A stretch of 64,000 bases of DNA from Bryum argenteum. Taxonomy: Eukaryota; Streptophyta; Bryopsida; Bryales; Bryaceae. The stretch is taken from the NCBI GenBank assembly GCA_037043015.1, contig CM073321.1, positions 7,460,001 through 7,524,000 on the forward strand, read 5' to 3'. The translations under genes and the position numbers were made by a program. A model generated the notes under the pieces. The model searched no databases. It saw nothing but the letters and a program-made list of their open reading frames with translations, and was not told where the DNA came from. This document shows positions 11,401 to 24,038 of the stretch, piece after piece; position 1 is the stretch's first letter, and each line of letters opens with the position of its first letter.

Positions 11401-14307
11401 ATGGGCCCTGCTCCATATGAGCTTTGGTTTAGAGACATCGAGAAGGAAGGCAAAGCGTCTGAGTCCTTCATACAATGCTCACTATGTCATGTAATAGTTT
11501 CTAAGAAGAAGAGTCGAAATCTGAGTCATTATGGGTACGAGAAGATTCCTGGGCATAGGGATTTGAGTTCTGCCCTTTGCCCAAAGCTGCCTAGGGAAAT
11601 TAGGCAGTTATATTTAAGATGTGGCGGGGAATTCCCTCCATATAACGGAGAATTGGACGGATTTCTTGGTCAATGTTCTCTCACTCCATCCACGGACGTT
11701 CCAGGTGCTTCAAAACATGACATTCCTGAAACCCTTAGGAGTGACTCTTGTGTAGGGTCCTCGCTAGGCACCCCCATGAATTCAATAAATCTTTTGGTTG
11801 GGTCAACCTCTGCTTCTTCCATGCTTATGAGGGGAATTAAGGATACTCGCCCGATGTTTGGATCTATGAAGCAAACGAAGCAATCTTCATTGAAGCTACT
11901 TTTGCAGAAGCGGATAGGCGGGAGTTGGATAAACTCTGGGCGAAATTTTTTTACGAAGCATATATACCATTTTCTGTAGCCCGGAATGATGCGTTCAAAG
12001 CTGCCGTGATGAAGACTGCTAGATTTCGAAAATCCTATGCTCCACCATCTTACCATGACATTTGGACAAGGTTGTCAGGAGGAGTAAAGACGGAGTTACA
12101 AAAGAAACTAGATTGTAGACTCTCGGAGAGCCTTCGGAAGTTTGGAGGAACTTTGACCATGGATGGATGGATGGTCATCTGTGACTAGTCGCCCTTTGGT
12201 GAATGCGATGCTCATGACTCAAGCTGGAGAGCTTTTTCTCGGTGCCGTGGATACTACTGGCATAGAAAAAACAGCGGTGTACATGTCAACTCTCATGTTG
12301 AAGTACATAGACCAAGTTGGACCAGAGAACATTGTTCAAGTATGCACAGACAATGCTTCTGTAATGCTCAATGCCTCCATAATAATCCTTGAGAAATATC
12401 CGCACATTTTCATGCAAGGTTGTGCGACACATGCAATGGACTTGTTGTTGGACGATTGGGGAAAGGCTGGATGGATGGCGAATACTTTGGTCATGGCGAA
12501 GAGAATGGTCAAGTTTATCAAGAGGCGACAAATGCCCCTAGCTGTGTTTCGTAAACACGAGGCAAAATTCAACCTACTGATGCGTGGGAAAACAAGATTT
12601 GCTAGTCAATTCATAATGATAGATCGCTTGTTGGAGGTCAAAGAATCATTGGAGCAAGTTGTTGTCGACCCTATGTTCACAGCCTATGCCTCGATGAAGA
12701 CGGTATCTGCTAGAGATAAGCTTATATTCTCCCGTAAGGTCAAGAAGGTGGTGTTGAGCAATGACTTTTGGGAGCAATGCAAAAGATTACGGGATATGGT
12801 GGCCCCCGTAGGCTACGCTTTGACAAAATTCGACGGCAAGGCTCCTAGTACGGGCAAGGCTCGGCATATCATGCGTGATCTTGAGAGACATGTCCATACT
12901 TTGCATGCACCGCCAATCTCATTGGAACCACTTGAGGTGGCCACCGCAAAAGAGGAGTTTTACCATCGGAAACGGCTGATGACAACGGATTTACATGGCG
13001 CGGCTGCACTTTTAAATCCTTATTTACTACATGACCAAGAGTTAGTTGACGATCCCGATCTTACAATAGCTTGCAAGCGTGTTTTACAAAAATTATGTCC
13101 CGCGGAGGATTACGCAGACGTGGTGAGTGAATTTCTTGCGTTTCGAGTAAGGGGTCCACCATTCCATGACATGCTGGAGCCTAATACTCAAAAACTAGCT
13201 CCACATGCATGGTGGGAGTTTGAAGGTGCTTGTGCTAAGCTCCTCTCTCCAATTGCAAAGCGAATACTAGCACAGACCGTGTCCTCGTCGGCTTGCAAAC
13301 GCAACTGGAGTAGCTACTCTTATGTTCACGACAAGAAACAGAATCGGTTACTACCGGGCAGAGCTGATGACTTGGTTTACATATATTCCAACTCGAAATT
13401 GCTCGCGAATGATAAGTTGAGTGACGATGGGCGGTGGTATAGAGAGAACTTGGATTTAGAGAAAGACCAAGTACATGAGAATGATGAGGAAGCTGTCGAG
13501 GACGAATCAGAGTCTGATGACAATGATGTTTTTGAATTTGGTGATGAAGACGATGATATGACTTTCTTCCCTGCTTCAAATGATGAAGATGCTCCAAATG
13601 TTCAGGATGCTAATGGTGATTTTATCGCTCATGGTGTTTTGGCGGATGATCTAGATGATGAGCAGCCGTTAGCACGGTTAATGACAGAAGGGGGCATGGA
13701 CAAATCGAATAACGTCCTACCTGTTATCGCTAGTGGTTTACGGTTGGAAAAGGAGGCGATAGATGTGAAGACCACTGCGTGCAATATTACTGCGGGCACT
13801 ATGAGCTCTGATCCGGTTGCGGAGAATATCGCATCCGGTAGTAAGGATCAAGTATATTTACAATGTGCTACTCCCCGCGCTTTATTTCAACCCTCTACTA
13901 CAAGGGTTACGACAACCTTGGACAAATCCTCTATGGGTTTAGTATCCCTTTCAAGAGCCAAATATGGGAGCATCGCTAGTGACTCTGATGTACCGTTGGG
14001 CAGGTATTTAAAAAATGCCAATGTTCCTCGTACTGCCACGGGGTTACAATACATGCTTGGCACTTCCAAGTCGCATAAACGAAAATCTGCAACGGTTCCA
14101 ATTGTTCTGCCTAAAAAACCGAAGATCCCTGTTAATCTCCCCGAATTTGATACTTGGCATAAGTATGGGAATATACAATGTCCGGAGAATAAACCCAAGA
14201 TCAAAGAGGAGGTTCCAATCGATTATGAATATGATCCTACGGGGTCTAGTGGAGCTGAAGTGAAGGGAGATAGCGATTATGAGCAATCCTCTGGTCCTGA
14301 TGAGTAG
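11401..14307 (+). pseudogene. hAT transposase, frameshifted
   Basis: hAT transposases cut and paste elements with short inverted ends. The N-terminus (from MGPAPYELWF) has a BED-like C-x2-C finger (CSLCHVIVSKKK). The middle matches the DUF659 region (VCTDNASVMLNASIIILEKY, then CATHAMDLLLDDWGK). The C-terminus has the hAT dimerisation domain (WWEFEGACAKLLSPIAKRIL, SSACKRNWSSYSYVHDKKQN), followed by an acidic stretch and a basic KKPKIP tail that may be a nuclear signal. The frame changes twice: somewhere in 11850-11925, and at 12159-12174, where ATGG is repeated four times and three copies would keep the frame. The piece from 12163 to 14307 is otherwise open over about 714 codons, so the gene was intact until recently. 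Confidence 0.85.
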
Positions 14308-14630
14308 TTGAATTTGGCATCTTTATGTAGTATAGGTTCATAGGACTTATACTTATTATAGAAATTGTAGCTATAGTTTACTGTAGTACTTTATTGTTAT
14401 ACTCCAAATGCATTTGGAGATTCTATTGTCTACATGACTACATTTAATGTGTTGAAAAATTACAAATATTTTTACATACTTGTCGTACGATAGTCTTCAC
14501 TCTCAAGCATACAGAAGAAATACACATTAAATCAAAAAGATTGTAACCCTTTACTTCAAAAATAAGGCCCCATGGATCAATGGTGGCATTTTCATCATTT
14601 TTAAAACAACATCCATACAACCTAGAAAAA

Positions 14631-14683
<53 letters not shown>

Positions 14684-14720
14684 TATACGTGCAAATTAAG
14701 GTCCAACATCCGTTCTAACT
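14308..14720. other. Convergent intergenic spacer with (TA)n
   Basis: A/T-rich space between the 3' ends of the transposase and the RING gene, with a pure TA microsatellite at 14633-14679. No gene seen. Confidence 0.7.
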
Positions 14721-17700
14721 TCAAACTGAAGATCCATCCGATTGGCCAATCTGAGCTACACTACGAGTACGCGGTCTTTGACTTGGACGGGCAATTCGAC
14801 TGCCCTTTTCATACTCTCGATCCACGGCTGCGATTTCGCCTCTCATCTCCGCTTGCCAACTATCCTCCCCATCTTCGCCCGATTGCCTCTTCCGCTTTTT
14901 GCTAGGATCCTCTTGTTTGTTACGTAAGATTTCCATGACATTCTCGATCTTTGCAACGAGATCCTGTACAACACCTTCGAACTCATCCAATAATAGAAGT
15001 TGTGTGTCTTTTGGGTTTAAAAAGACATTCTCTCCAAAATGAAATGTCGTCATCGATACGCACATCAAACTTCTTCGCCGCATCCCAATAAGAGACCTCC
15101 ACATCTTCAAAAGAATTTTCCGGTATCGAAGTCCAGTATATTGTGGCCTCCTCCAATTTCGCAAGTACCACAGCTCTTCCAATTGGAGTATGATCGTACT
15201 TCTTGTACTCCTCACCAAAGCTGGTTGAATCGGTTATTTCGTGCCACGAACCATCTTCTCCCTTTTCCACTCTCTTCGGAGGAAATCGAAAGAAATGGTT
15301 GTGTTCGACGCTCCAATGCCCTCTAAAATTACGACAAAACAACTCTCGTTGCTCATCACCTTCAATATTCCTCGCCCTTATCTCTATTTCGTAATCTCGT
15401 GTCATCCAAAATAACTGATCATGATCCCCACCGAATTGAATGGCTAGTTGGTGTTTTGATTCGGACGTACTCTAGTTAAGTGCATTTCCCCAATCAGAGT
15501 AGTTTAGAAATTTCTTTGGGTATTGATTCAGTGGAAGATTCCATCGGTTGAACTCGTGCCCTGGTGGCATAAGATCTCGTAGGCCCATCATCTCGTAGAA
15601 TCTTGTGCTAAATGGGGAGCGACATACCGGACATACCGATTTTGTCATCGCATATCGGCATATGCAAGTAACATGGAAGTTATGGCCACATTGGCCCAAC
15701 GTGTATGCGCCCTCTGGACCAAAATGATGTAGGCACACCGCACATTTGTCTTTAAGTATTGCGGGAGGAGGGTCGCATGTGTTGATTACAATGCGAGCTG
15801 ACTCTTGTAGGTGCGATGAGAATCTACTATACGGCGCCCATCCTTCCTCTATCTCCAAAGTCCAATCAACATCATTGTTTCGTCCCACCTTAGAGTAGTT
15901 TGTACGCTCCATTATCTCTTCAATATCCCCCCAAAAAGTGACCTCTACGGGGTCATATCGTTTTTTCGATCTGTTCGTACAGAACTTCTCCAATGAAGCA
16001 TCTACAACTTCACGTGATTCTTTTGATGTAGATGCAATCGATTTCAGATCTTCTTTTGCCCTCGAAACCAAGCTCCTCCTATCTTGAAGTCGATGAACCC
16101 ATCCCAACCATGGTAGTATGCGTAGGTGGATTGTTGCCTCTGTAGAATCTACCGTTTTGAAGGTTTTTTGTAATGCTTCCAATTCAGCGACTGCCTCATC
16201 TCTCTCTTTACTTGTAGCCTCCAACTTGATTGAGCATGCTTTTGCTTCCTCCTCCAATTTCGCAAATGTAACATCTCTCTCCTTCTTCGTTGCCGCAAAC
16301 TTCATCGCCCATGCTCGTTGTCGCTCAACCTGTGCATCATCTCTCTCCTTTTGTGATATCTCCAACTTCAATTCCCCCGGAATTTCATCATCGTCATCAT
16401 CGACTATTTCGATAATGGTTTTTCCCTTATCTTCTTTACCATCCTCTTCACCAACCTCTTTGAGAGGAGATAAACCCTTGATATAGGTCTGTCCCTTATC
16501 TTCTTCACCATCCTCTTTACCACCCGCATCAATTTGTGAAAGAAGAAGACTATGAGAAGTCCCGATAATGGTCTTCCCCTTATCTTTATTACCATCCTTT
16601 TCACCATCCTCTTTACCACCCGCATCACATTATGCAACAACATGACTACATGAAGCCCCCTGAGTGTCATTCTGTGATGGAACAAAGTTGAATCGATTAT
16701 CTTCCAAGTCTTCTAACGCATCCCTTTGGCGCATTGCTTCTTGGTACTTTGCCACATACTCGCTAGCAGGACCTTGGCCAAACAACCGCAATTCCCTGTA
16801 AAACTCGTCAAGGAGACGTTGCGTAATTTGGTGTTGTTGTTGCATTTTGATAATGATCTGATAATCTTTGACTCGGCCCGTCAGTAGAAGATCAAACCGA
16901 TCTACGAGTGCCTTAAAATTTATGGCAGCTCGTAGAACGTTGGGCGTGATACCCGCAAAAGTGTGAGCCATCTCTACAAAACGAGGAGCCATATCCGCAA
17001 GTATTTCTGACCCTGCCTTCAAGTTGAACCCTAGAGCAATTAACCTTTCAGCCGAAGTATCTCCCCAATCAGTCACTGGCAAGCCCTGCTCTTTATTTAC
17101 CTCATAGCACCAATCTGCCAATCTTTCTGCTTTTTTCATCCACTCATCCAATGTGTTATCCTGTACTTGATAACGCATATACCTCTCGAACTTTGGCGCC
17201 GCACCCGAATCGAGATCCATGTCATCCATGGCATGAGTTGGTGCTCTGGTTTCCCGTCGTTCACTTGGCCCTGCCTCCTCTGATGTTGGTACCGAAGTTA
17301 CATGAGGTTCTTCAACTACGTTTGCACCTTCGAGCCTATCAGTTATAGTCGGTTCTACGATTGGGGCATCCGTGGCAACCATATTCCTTCCATCCTCCTG
17401 ATGTGTCGTGGTTGTTGGAGGAGATTCTTTCACCGCCGTCTCATGAGTTTTCCTCTTCAAGTGCTGCAATAAGGCCTTTGTAGAGTTTGATTCTGGATCA
17501 AACATATCTGGCATATCCTTCTGATTTCTCCCGATTCGAAGAGGAAATGCACTACTCGCCGTGAATGTGCTCCAGTTCACCTTGCGGTTCAATATTAGCT
17601 CAGCATACACCATGCTCAAAAGCGTATAGGAAATATAACCTTTGCTCTTGGGACGAGTTTCAAACAATGCCACCCAAACTTCTTCAGCACGATGAAGGAA

Positions 17701-18057
17701 GTGATCATCCTTGCATGTTTGAGGCTTGCAAGTAAAATTATTGGTATTCACTTTGTGACATTTTCGAGGCCAAAGTTTCCCAATGTGATACATCTTCACA
17801 TATTTCTTGCACGTCGCCAATCTCCAGTATTCCTCCGTTTCATTGGCCCAACCGCTCTCAGCTTTGATGGCCTCATTATCCAAGATCTCGTAGTGCAACT
17901 CATGTCTCGCTCCTTTTGGTTTCACTCTCTTTGACGGTGTCTCATGTAAAACCAACTCAGTCCCCACCAATCCTGCGTTTGTGTTTTCTGTCGCAAGTGA
18001 CCTCAAGGTCTGTTCAGAATCAGCCTCCATGTTCGTGTTATCGATATCCGTCGCCAT
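14721..18057 (-). pseudogene. CKKY-domain / RING-H2 protein (about 1,100 aa)
   Basis: One frame runs from ATG 18057 to about 15040, broken by TAA at 16630 and TAG at 15472, then shifts frame near 15040 and ends at 14721. Residues 77-164 form a domain with CKKYVKMYHIGKLW, a CKDDHF motif and NRKVNWST; Cys83, Cys110, Cys115 and His119 are candidate zinc ligands. Next come a long charged region with GGKEDGEEDKGKTII-like repeats around the first stop, a coiled coil, a FWGDIEEI segment and a perfect RING-H2 finger at about 772-812 (C-x2-C-x14-C-x-H-x2-H-x2-C-x10-C-x2-C), then RFYEMMGL and a C-terminal region with NLS-like KKRKRQ. RING-H2 domains usually act as E3 ubiquitin ligases; that role is inferred. 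Homologues lie at 20719 and 27022. I recognise no named family for the N-terminal domain. Confidence 0.7.
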
Positions 18058-18224
18058 GAAGAATAGGGAGTATTTAAAATACCCCGAAGAATTCCCAAGT
18101 ATGCAAAAATTCGATGCAGCAGCCGCAAGTATCACGCAGACTTCCTCCCGCCACTACAAATGCAGCACACGAGAAGCTAATGCCCACGGTTGCAGCTTAG
18201 TTGAGATGGATCAATACAAGGAGA

Positions 18225-18545
18225 AGTGAGGGGAAATGAGGCCACAAAGGCCTTTTATCCCCCCTCCTTCCCAACCAGAGACCGGCAGCACGGACCGGTC
18301 GCTCGGCCAATTACGGCCGCGACCGATGCTGGCCGGCCGGTCCGGCCGACGGATTGTGGCCGGTCGATCCGGTCAATCGATCGGGGCGGGCCGATCGTAG
18401 CCGGTCGTCCGCGCCGGCCGGTCGCTGACGACCGGTCGCCGCCGACCGGCCACGATCGGCCGACCGATGTGGCCGGCCGATTGTGGCCGCTCGATGTCGG
18501 CCGACCGATGCCGGTCGACCAAGGCGGTCGACCGATCTCGGCGAT
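18225..18545 (-). promoter_or_regulatory. GACCGG-array promoter with TATA-like box, RING gene
   Basis: Plus-strand 18290-18540 is dense in cggccg, gaccgg and cgatcgg. Read on the minus strand it is followed by GGATAAAAGG (18251-18260), about 195 bp before the ATG at 18057. Confidence 0.6.
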
Positions 18546-18578
18546 CTCTGCGGTTTTTTTTTGTAAAATCTTTTTCAA

Positions 18579-18590
<12 letters not shown>

Positions 18591-18658
<68 letters not shown>
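18591..18658. repeat. (TA)n microsatellite
   Basis: An uninterrupted AT run that creates the artificial Ile/Tyr reading frames seen on both strands. Confidence 0.95.
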
Positions 18659-18661
<3 letters not shown>

Positions 18662-18693
18662 TATATATATACAAGTAATTTTATCCATTAGAT

Positions 18694-18721
18694 ACCCTAA
18701 ACCCTAAACTCTAAACCCTAG
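18694..18721 (+). repeat. Interstitial telomere-like repeat
   Basis: Four units of ACCCTAA-type sequence (accctaaaccctaaactcta..., one variant). CCCTAAA is the telomere repeat of most land plants, which supports the plant assignment. Confidence 0.7.
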
Positions 18722-20459
18722 AGGCCTACATAGTAATACATACATCTTAAACCAAGAACTTAAATCCTATCTTCAAGTGATTTTATCCAGTAGATACCGT
18801 AAATGAAGAAGTGATGGCTCTTCAAAATATTCTATTCCCAAATCAATCAATCATAGTATACGAATAATCAATTTTATTTAACATCTAATCTTAGTACTAA
18901 TGAACTATACGTGTACAATATCAAATATGATTAAAAATTTAGAAGTTGATGCCATTATTGCCATATGTTAAACACTTATAGGGTGGGATATTTTCATAAA
19001 TTTATTTGTCTCCCTATTTATTTCTCTCATTTTATGATCGCAAATTAGTAACAATAGAAACTTATTTCTATTACCTTTGTAAGAGGGAAAGAAGTAATTA
19101 TTGAAATACATACAATAAGAATAATGCTACAATGAATTTTTTTAAAAAGTATATTTGCAAATGAGTTACAATTATATGTACTAGATTATATATATACTCC
19201 TAGGTTAGTTGAAGGGTGTCAGACAAAAAATAGCGAATTATAGAATAAATTGTTTAAGCACAATGTTTTTTATAATAAGTACTACTAAATTAGATACACA
19301 ACGATTGAGTAATTTCCAAATACCCATTGATTAATATAGACCATAAAATGTGGAAAAGTTAAGGCCCAAATAGGAAGTCTAAATATTGACAAACACAGTA
19401 ATACCAAAGTTATGAAAAGTAAATGCTCACACATGGTCACCTATATTTCATATATACTTGGATCTCTCCAATGTTAGACATCACTATACTCTCACCAAGG
19501 AATAGTTAAAATTTATGGAATGTAATCAGAGAGGATTTAGGGCCACCTCGTGGTACACAGTAGGGGGCAACTCATGAATGGGGGCCAAAACATGGCAAAA
19601 TCTCCTAGTGAGAATGGATAACTTTTGACAAAAGTTGGGAGATAGAAGAAATGAATGTGAATCCATGGGAGCTTGCAATACTAGCACTCACCACTACGAA
19701 CTATGGTGAAACCACCTAAAGGCGGGCAGCCAAGATTCTTGCCTTTATAAAGATCTCACCTCCCTTGCATGTACCTCATGCGTACATATTTAGGGTGCCC
19801 GCCTTTAGGCTTCTCCTTCTAAAATTTGTATTTCTTTATGTGTGTGCTTTAAAAAAGCACATAAATAGGGTTATCTTTTCTTTTTCTATTCCCTATCCGT
19901 GAGAAATAGTAACCCACTCCTTTCTCACACCAAGTATATATATTCCCTCAATTTTCCTTAAGGGCACGAGAATAGGTGGTTTCACCATAAAGGGGCTATG
20001 TCCAATATTTTTGAATATATTTTATAATTTCAACCTTAGGATCTTGAGTAGACTACCATATGTAGTAGTGTGAAATCTTCAACCGTTGGATCATCACTAG
20101 ATGCGAGATGATATCATTTGAAGTTGAATATGAAACATTTTTTGGCCGTGACGGTAAAAGACGAAATGGTGGCCATGGTTGTTAAGGTGTTAGGAAAGAA
20201 TATTTCAAAAAAATAAGAAGTAAAAAATAAATGTGTACAGATAAAAAACATGGACTCTAGTTAATAATAAGAATTGGCCCCATGGCCTTGGCTCTCATTC
20301 TAGACATGGGCTTCAACTCCGAAGGACTTCACGACTCGGAAAATTGGCCCCACTAAATTGATTGTTAAATGTTTTGTCCAATTGAAGCTAATTGGGCAAC
20401 ATAACTCAAAAAGTGAGTGAATTGGCTTGGAGATTTGTTGGCCTTCACTCCTCTTGCAA
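18722..20459. other. A/T-rich spacer between divergent promoters
   Basis: Apart from the MITE at 19704-19987 I see no gene, RNA or repeat structure in this 1.7 kb. Confidence 0.6.
19704..19987. mobile_element. 284-bp MITE with TA duplication
   Basis: Starts TGGTGAAACCACCTA and ends with its inverse TAGGTGGTTTCACCA, flanked on both sides by TA (19702-19703, 19988-19989). No coding capacity. The TA target suggests the Tc1/mariner (Stowaway-like) group; that is inference. Confidence 0.8.
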
Positions 20460-20580
20460 AGAGTCCCTTATTATTGGCCGGTCGGCGGCCAATGGATCGC
20501 CGATGTGACGGCTGCCGTCCGGGATCGGACGGCCAGTGCCAGCTGGCCAATGGCGTCCGATCCCCGGTCGGTATAAATAA
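20460..20580 (+). promoter_or_regulatory. GC-rich promoter with TATAAATA, CKKY paralogue gene
   Basis: A cggccg/gaccgg-rich block with CCAAT-like ggccaatgg twice leads to TATAAATA at 20572-20579, about 140 bp before ATG 20719. Confidence 0.65.
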
Positions 20581-20718
20581 GAGGGGTGGGGCTCATTCTC
20601 CCTCACTGTGGTGAACGGGCTGTACGTTGCGGCTTTTTTTAAAGCTGCATCGACTGCGTTGCTCAGAGTCCGCGTGGGTCACCCACGCCCACACTGTCCA
20701 TACTTGTCGCTGCTAGGA

Positions 20719-21937
20719 ATGGCGCCGAAGTTTTCACATTCGAGGGGCGAGGCCAAGTCTCCACGACCAAAGGGCGACCCTCCTAAAATGGATTGGGAAG
20801 CATGGAGTGACCCAAACTGTGTTGCTGAGCCGGGTTGGCAAGAGGAGAGGGCAGACATTTGGAATTGCACCATGTGCAAGAAGTACGTGAAGATGTATCA
20901 CATAATGAAGTTATGGTCGCGGCACAAAGCAGAGAAATATGGTCCATGTCGCGAAGGCCCAGTGAAGAGTTGCAAGAGCGACCATTTTGCGTATAGATAT
21001 CATGAAGTCACAATTGCGGTTTGAATCAAGAACACAAGGCCAGAGTTGATGCTGTATTCTACCATGGCCATGGTGTGGGCTAAAATAGTCCTTCACAAGG
21101 ACATTGACTGGACCACTGTGATAGGTTTGAACGTGCATTTATTGGATCGCAGCAACCGATTCATTCCAACAAATTGGATGGGACCAAGCGATTGTTAAAC
21201 GACTTATTCAGAACGTTCAGCTGATATGGATGCCCAACTTCAACAACATGGAACTCCAAGGGCATATGGGGGCACTAACCAAGACTCAAACCATGACGAT
21301 CGTCAAGCACCAGTATCCTTTGGCACAGGAAGTGAAGGGTATTACCATGGAAACCACCAATTCAATACTCCGGTGAGTTATATGCCACCTCATGAGCAAA
21401 ACACGTACGGAGTCGAACGCGAGTACGGTAGAGGTGGATCTAGTTCGAACTACCCATCTCCTATGTATACTGGAGGTACACATGGTTTAGGAGGTGAGCA
21501 GGGTAGCGGATCCAATGCTCAATGCAACTCAAGCCCAACTCATTCTATAAACCCATACAATCGTGAGATCCAATACGGTACAACATTCGGAAGTCCCGAG
21601 TACCGTAGGCCATCACACCCAAAAGAAACATACGAGTATGGAGGCTAATATGATAGAAGATCAGACATTGTTAGTTACACAAAATTATGGATATGGTCAG
21701 AATGCATAGGGAAGTAACGACATGCCTTCAGCACCTTTGCTATCTCTTGAGGACGAAGAGGCGAGGTACCAACGAGATCTGCAACAAGCCACACTTCTAA
21801 GTCAGCATGAATACATTGAACAGCTTGAAGCCGAAAGAAACTTTAGGCAAACTTACTTGTTTGGAGAATCTTCTCGAGGACCACCTTCTTACGGCGCTGC
21901 GCCAAGTCGTAAACATGATGATGAAGACTCGGATTAA
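20719..21937 (+). pseudogene. CKKY-domain protein with prion-like tail
   Basis: The N-terminal domain is homologous to that of the RING protein: MCKKYVKMYHIMKLW, SCKSDHF, then after a TGA (21022) MVWAKIVLHKDIDWTT. A TAA follows at 21196. From 21226 the frame encodes a Gly/Tyr/Asn/Ser/Pro-rich, low-complexity tail (YGRGGSSSNYPSPMYTGGTH), the kind found in prion-like and RNA-binding proteins. A TAA at 21646 and a one-base frame change near 21670 separate a last acidic helical segment (LSLEDEEARYQRDLQQATLL) ending at 21937, itself preceded by a TAG at 21707. There is no RING finger. The start is the ATG before APKFSHSRGE, chosen for its distance from the TATA box. The function is unknown; a scaffold or RNA/DNA-binding partner of the RING protein is possible. 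Confidence 0.65.
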
Positions 21938-22650
21938 GAATGACAAATCATCATACATAGTATCATTATAGTGAAGGTTATGTAGTTTTTTGCAACGGAT
22001 AATGTCTACACCATTATCGCCTTGCTAGGGGCCAATTTTGAGGATCCTGAAATCCATATTTTGTTTCTGCATGGATTATTCAAATATCCGACTATATCAT
22101 TATATATTAATATACTATGCAATTTGTTATTTCAAGGATTTTATCGCGATGTCTTGTATTTTTACTATGAATTCACTTGGTGGTAATAATTTCTATTGTT
22201 TGGCTTTAAGCCTTTTTTCACAGTCTCACACTCTCACCTAACATATGATATGTTCATCAATTCATACAAATAAAGGCATATGTAAGAAAAGTCATATTAT
22301 GCTTGACTTGACTTTGGACAAACCATTAATATCGCAACTACGCAAGGTTGATATAATGAAGAAGTTTCACAATTCATTATATATTCTCAAATATTGTTCA
22401 TGAAGATTTGGAGATAATTCTATTGAAGGTATGAAGTAATAAAATAAAATAACAAACAATGGAGAAGAAGTCATTCATTAGAATCATTGCAAGGTATATA
22501 TAAACAAGAATGTACTTGAAGCCGCTACATATAGAAGCCATGTAATACATTTGACTACAAAAAGTTTGCCTACATCTACATGAGAACTTCAATGAAGAAT
22601 CTAAAAAGCTAATAAAGCCGTAAGAACTAAAACAGATGCTCAGAACCAAT
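21938..22650. other. Convergent spacer, no gene seen
   Basis: A/T-rich sequence between the 3' ends of the CKKY paralogue and the kinase gene. No structure recognised. Confidence 0.6.
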
Positions 22651-23871
22651 TTACTTATCATACTTGGTGCGATAATGATCATTTGGCACCGGCCAATGGA
22701 AAGATTCCATGAAGCGGTTGACAACGTGGGTCAGCGTATACTTTGCATCAGCCACCATCTCCAAGTATTGGTCAAAAGCACTTGCCAAGTCTTGATTGGA
22801 GCACCGGTCAGGCCCCGTTGTACTTTGGCAATTCTCGTAGGCCGTCGATATGCTCTTCTTGAGGATTCATTGTGCTATTCGTGCCGTAGCAAACTTCTCC
22901 GAAGCGCAATCAAGAAGGGGAATAACGTCAATGTCATCACTCTGTTTGTACAAGTACGCCACCCGAGGATCTACCCAATATCGTGCTTCTAGAGTATCAA
23001 TTCTCTCTTGGGGTTTTGTGAACGTATACAAGGACCTCATTTTATCATCCATGCTCGTGGTTAGCCCCCAATCGCATACTCTAATATACACTCGTGATTC
23101 ATCTTGAGGGAAGTGAAGAAGTATGTTGTCTGGAGACACATCGTTGTGGAGGTAGTTCAACCGGTGGACTTCACACATGATATGCACTAAAGCCCAAGCA
23201 AGCTCTGTTCGTTTTTTGCGAAACTGGACCAACTGCCAAGCTCGAATAAGCTCATCATCAGAATGAGGTGAGAGTGCGATCTCTCCCTCAACATCATCTC
23301 CATATCTTGCATCAAGGGCCAACATCGATCGAATCGTGCCGCTATTCCACCAATATGTATAGCCTTGGAACTTATTTGCATGAATGGCTATAAAACGAAT
23401 AACGCCTGGATGTTGTATCCTCACAGCAAACGGCTCATTCTGATGCTCCACCTTAGCCAAGTCTGGTCGTGTCACAGCATGGTTGGGAGTCTTTGCAGCA
23501 AATTCCCCGTACTCTTCAATGGATACAACCCCTCTTCTGTAAACTTTGGAAATTGTGTCGTATCCTCCTCTTAGAGTCTTCCTCTCAAATCCACGCTTAT
23601 CGGTCTCCGGTCTCCACACTGGATCTTGGAGCGCTTCCATCATGAGGTCCATCATGTCGTCCTAGAATTTGGCCTGAGCTTCGTCTTTGTATCTCACGTA
23701 TTTGCTGAGCAAACGTGAAAAACTATTGGCCTCATAAAATTGCACGATTGCATTCTCCCGAAGAAAGTTCTTGCACTTATTGGATGGGTGCTCCCACTTT
23801 TCAAGATATCTAACAGGCCTTGGTCTCCGGCCTCGATTCCGCCCACTGCCCCCAACCCCATGTTTGGGCAT
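22651..23871 (-). pseudogene. Protein kinase-like gene with two in-frame stops
   Basis: 407 codons from the ATG at 23871 (MPKHGVGGSGRNRGRRPRP, a basic start) to TAA at 22651, broken by TAG at 23662 and TGA at 22867. The catalytic loop is LHNDVSPDNILLHF at about residue 242, keeping the base Asp and the Asn. The Mg-binding motif is CDWG (DWG for DFG) at about residue 267. The N-lobe (VRIQHPGVIRFIAIHANKF) is divergent and I could not place the VAIK Lys or the glycine loop. Kinases of this kind transfer phosphate from ATP to Ser/Thr or Tyr; the substrate is unknown. The gene is convergent with the CKKY paralogue and lies inside the putative hAT-like element, so it looks like cargo. The HND-SPDN form resembles fungal and plant transposon-associated kinase-like proteins only in a general way. 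Confidence 0.7.
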
Positions 23872-24038
23872 CTTTTTGAAAAAAAAAAAAAGCAAAATCT
23901 CCCCCTTACAAACGGAAAGACTCCTTTTCCCCCAGGATAAGGAGCCAGTGGATGAAAATTAAAAAAATTTCCAACCTACAGCCACTCCGCACTCTGAAAA
24001 GGAAGGAAAGAAGTGAGGAGAGTGGAGGACCGGTCGGC

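Noticed and set aside
16630-16632. Stop codon readthrough or recoding to make the RING protein
   Set aside because: Other stops and a frameshift in the same gene, and similar stops in neighbouring genes, point to decay and not to programmed recoding.
18226-18691. Open reading frames of 74-150 codons on both strands
   Set aside because: They run through the GACCGG array and the (TA)n tract; the Ile/Tyr tail is the microsatellite.
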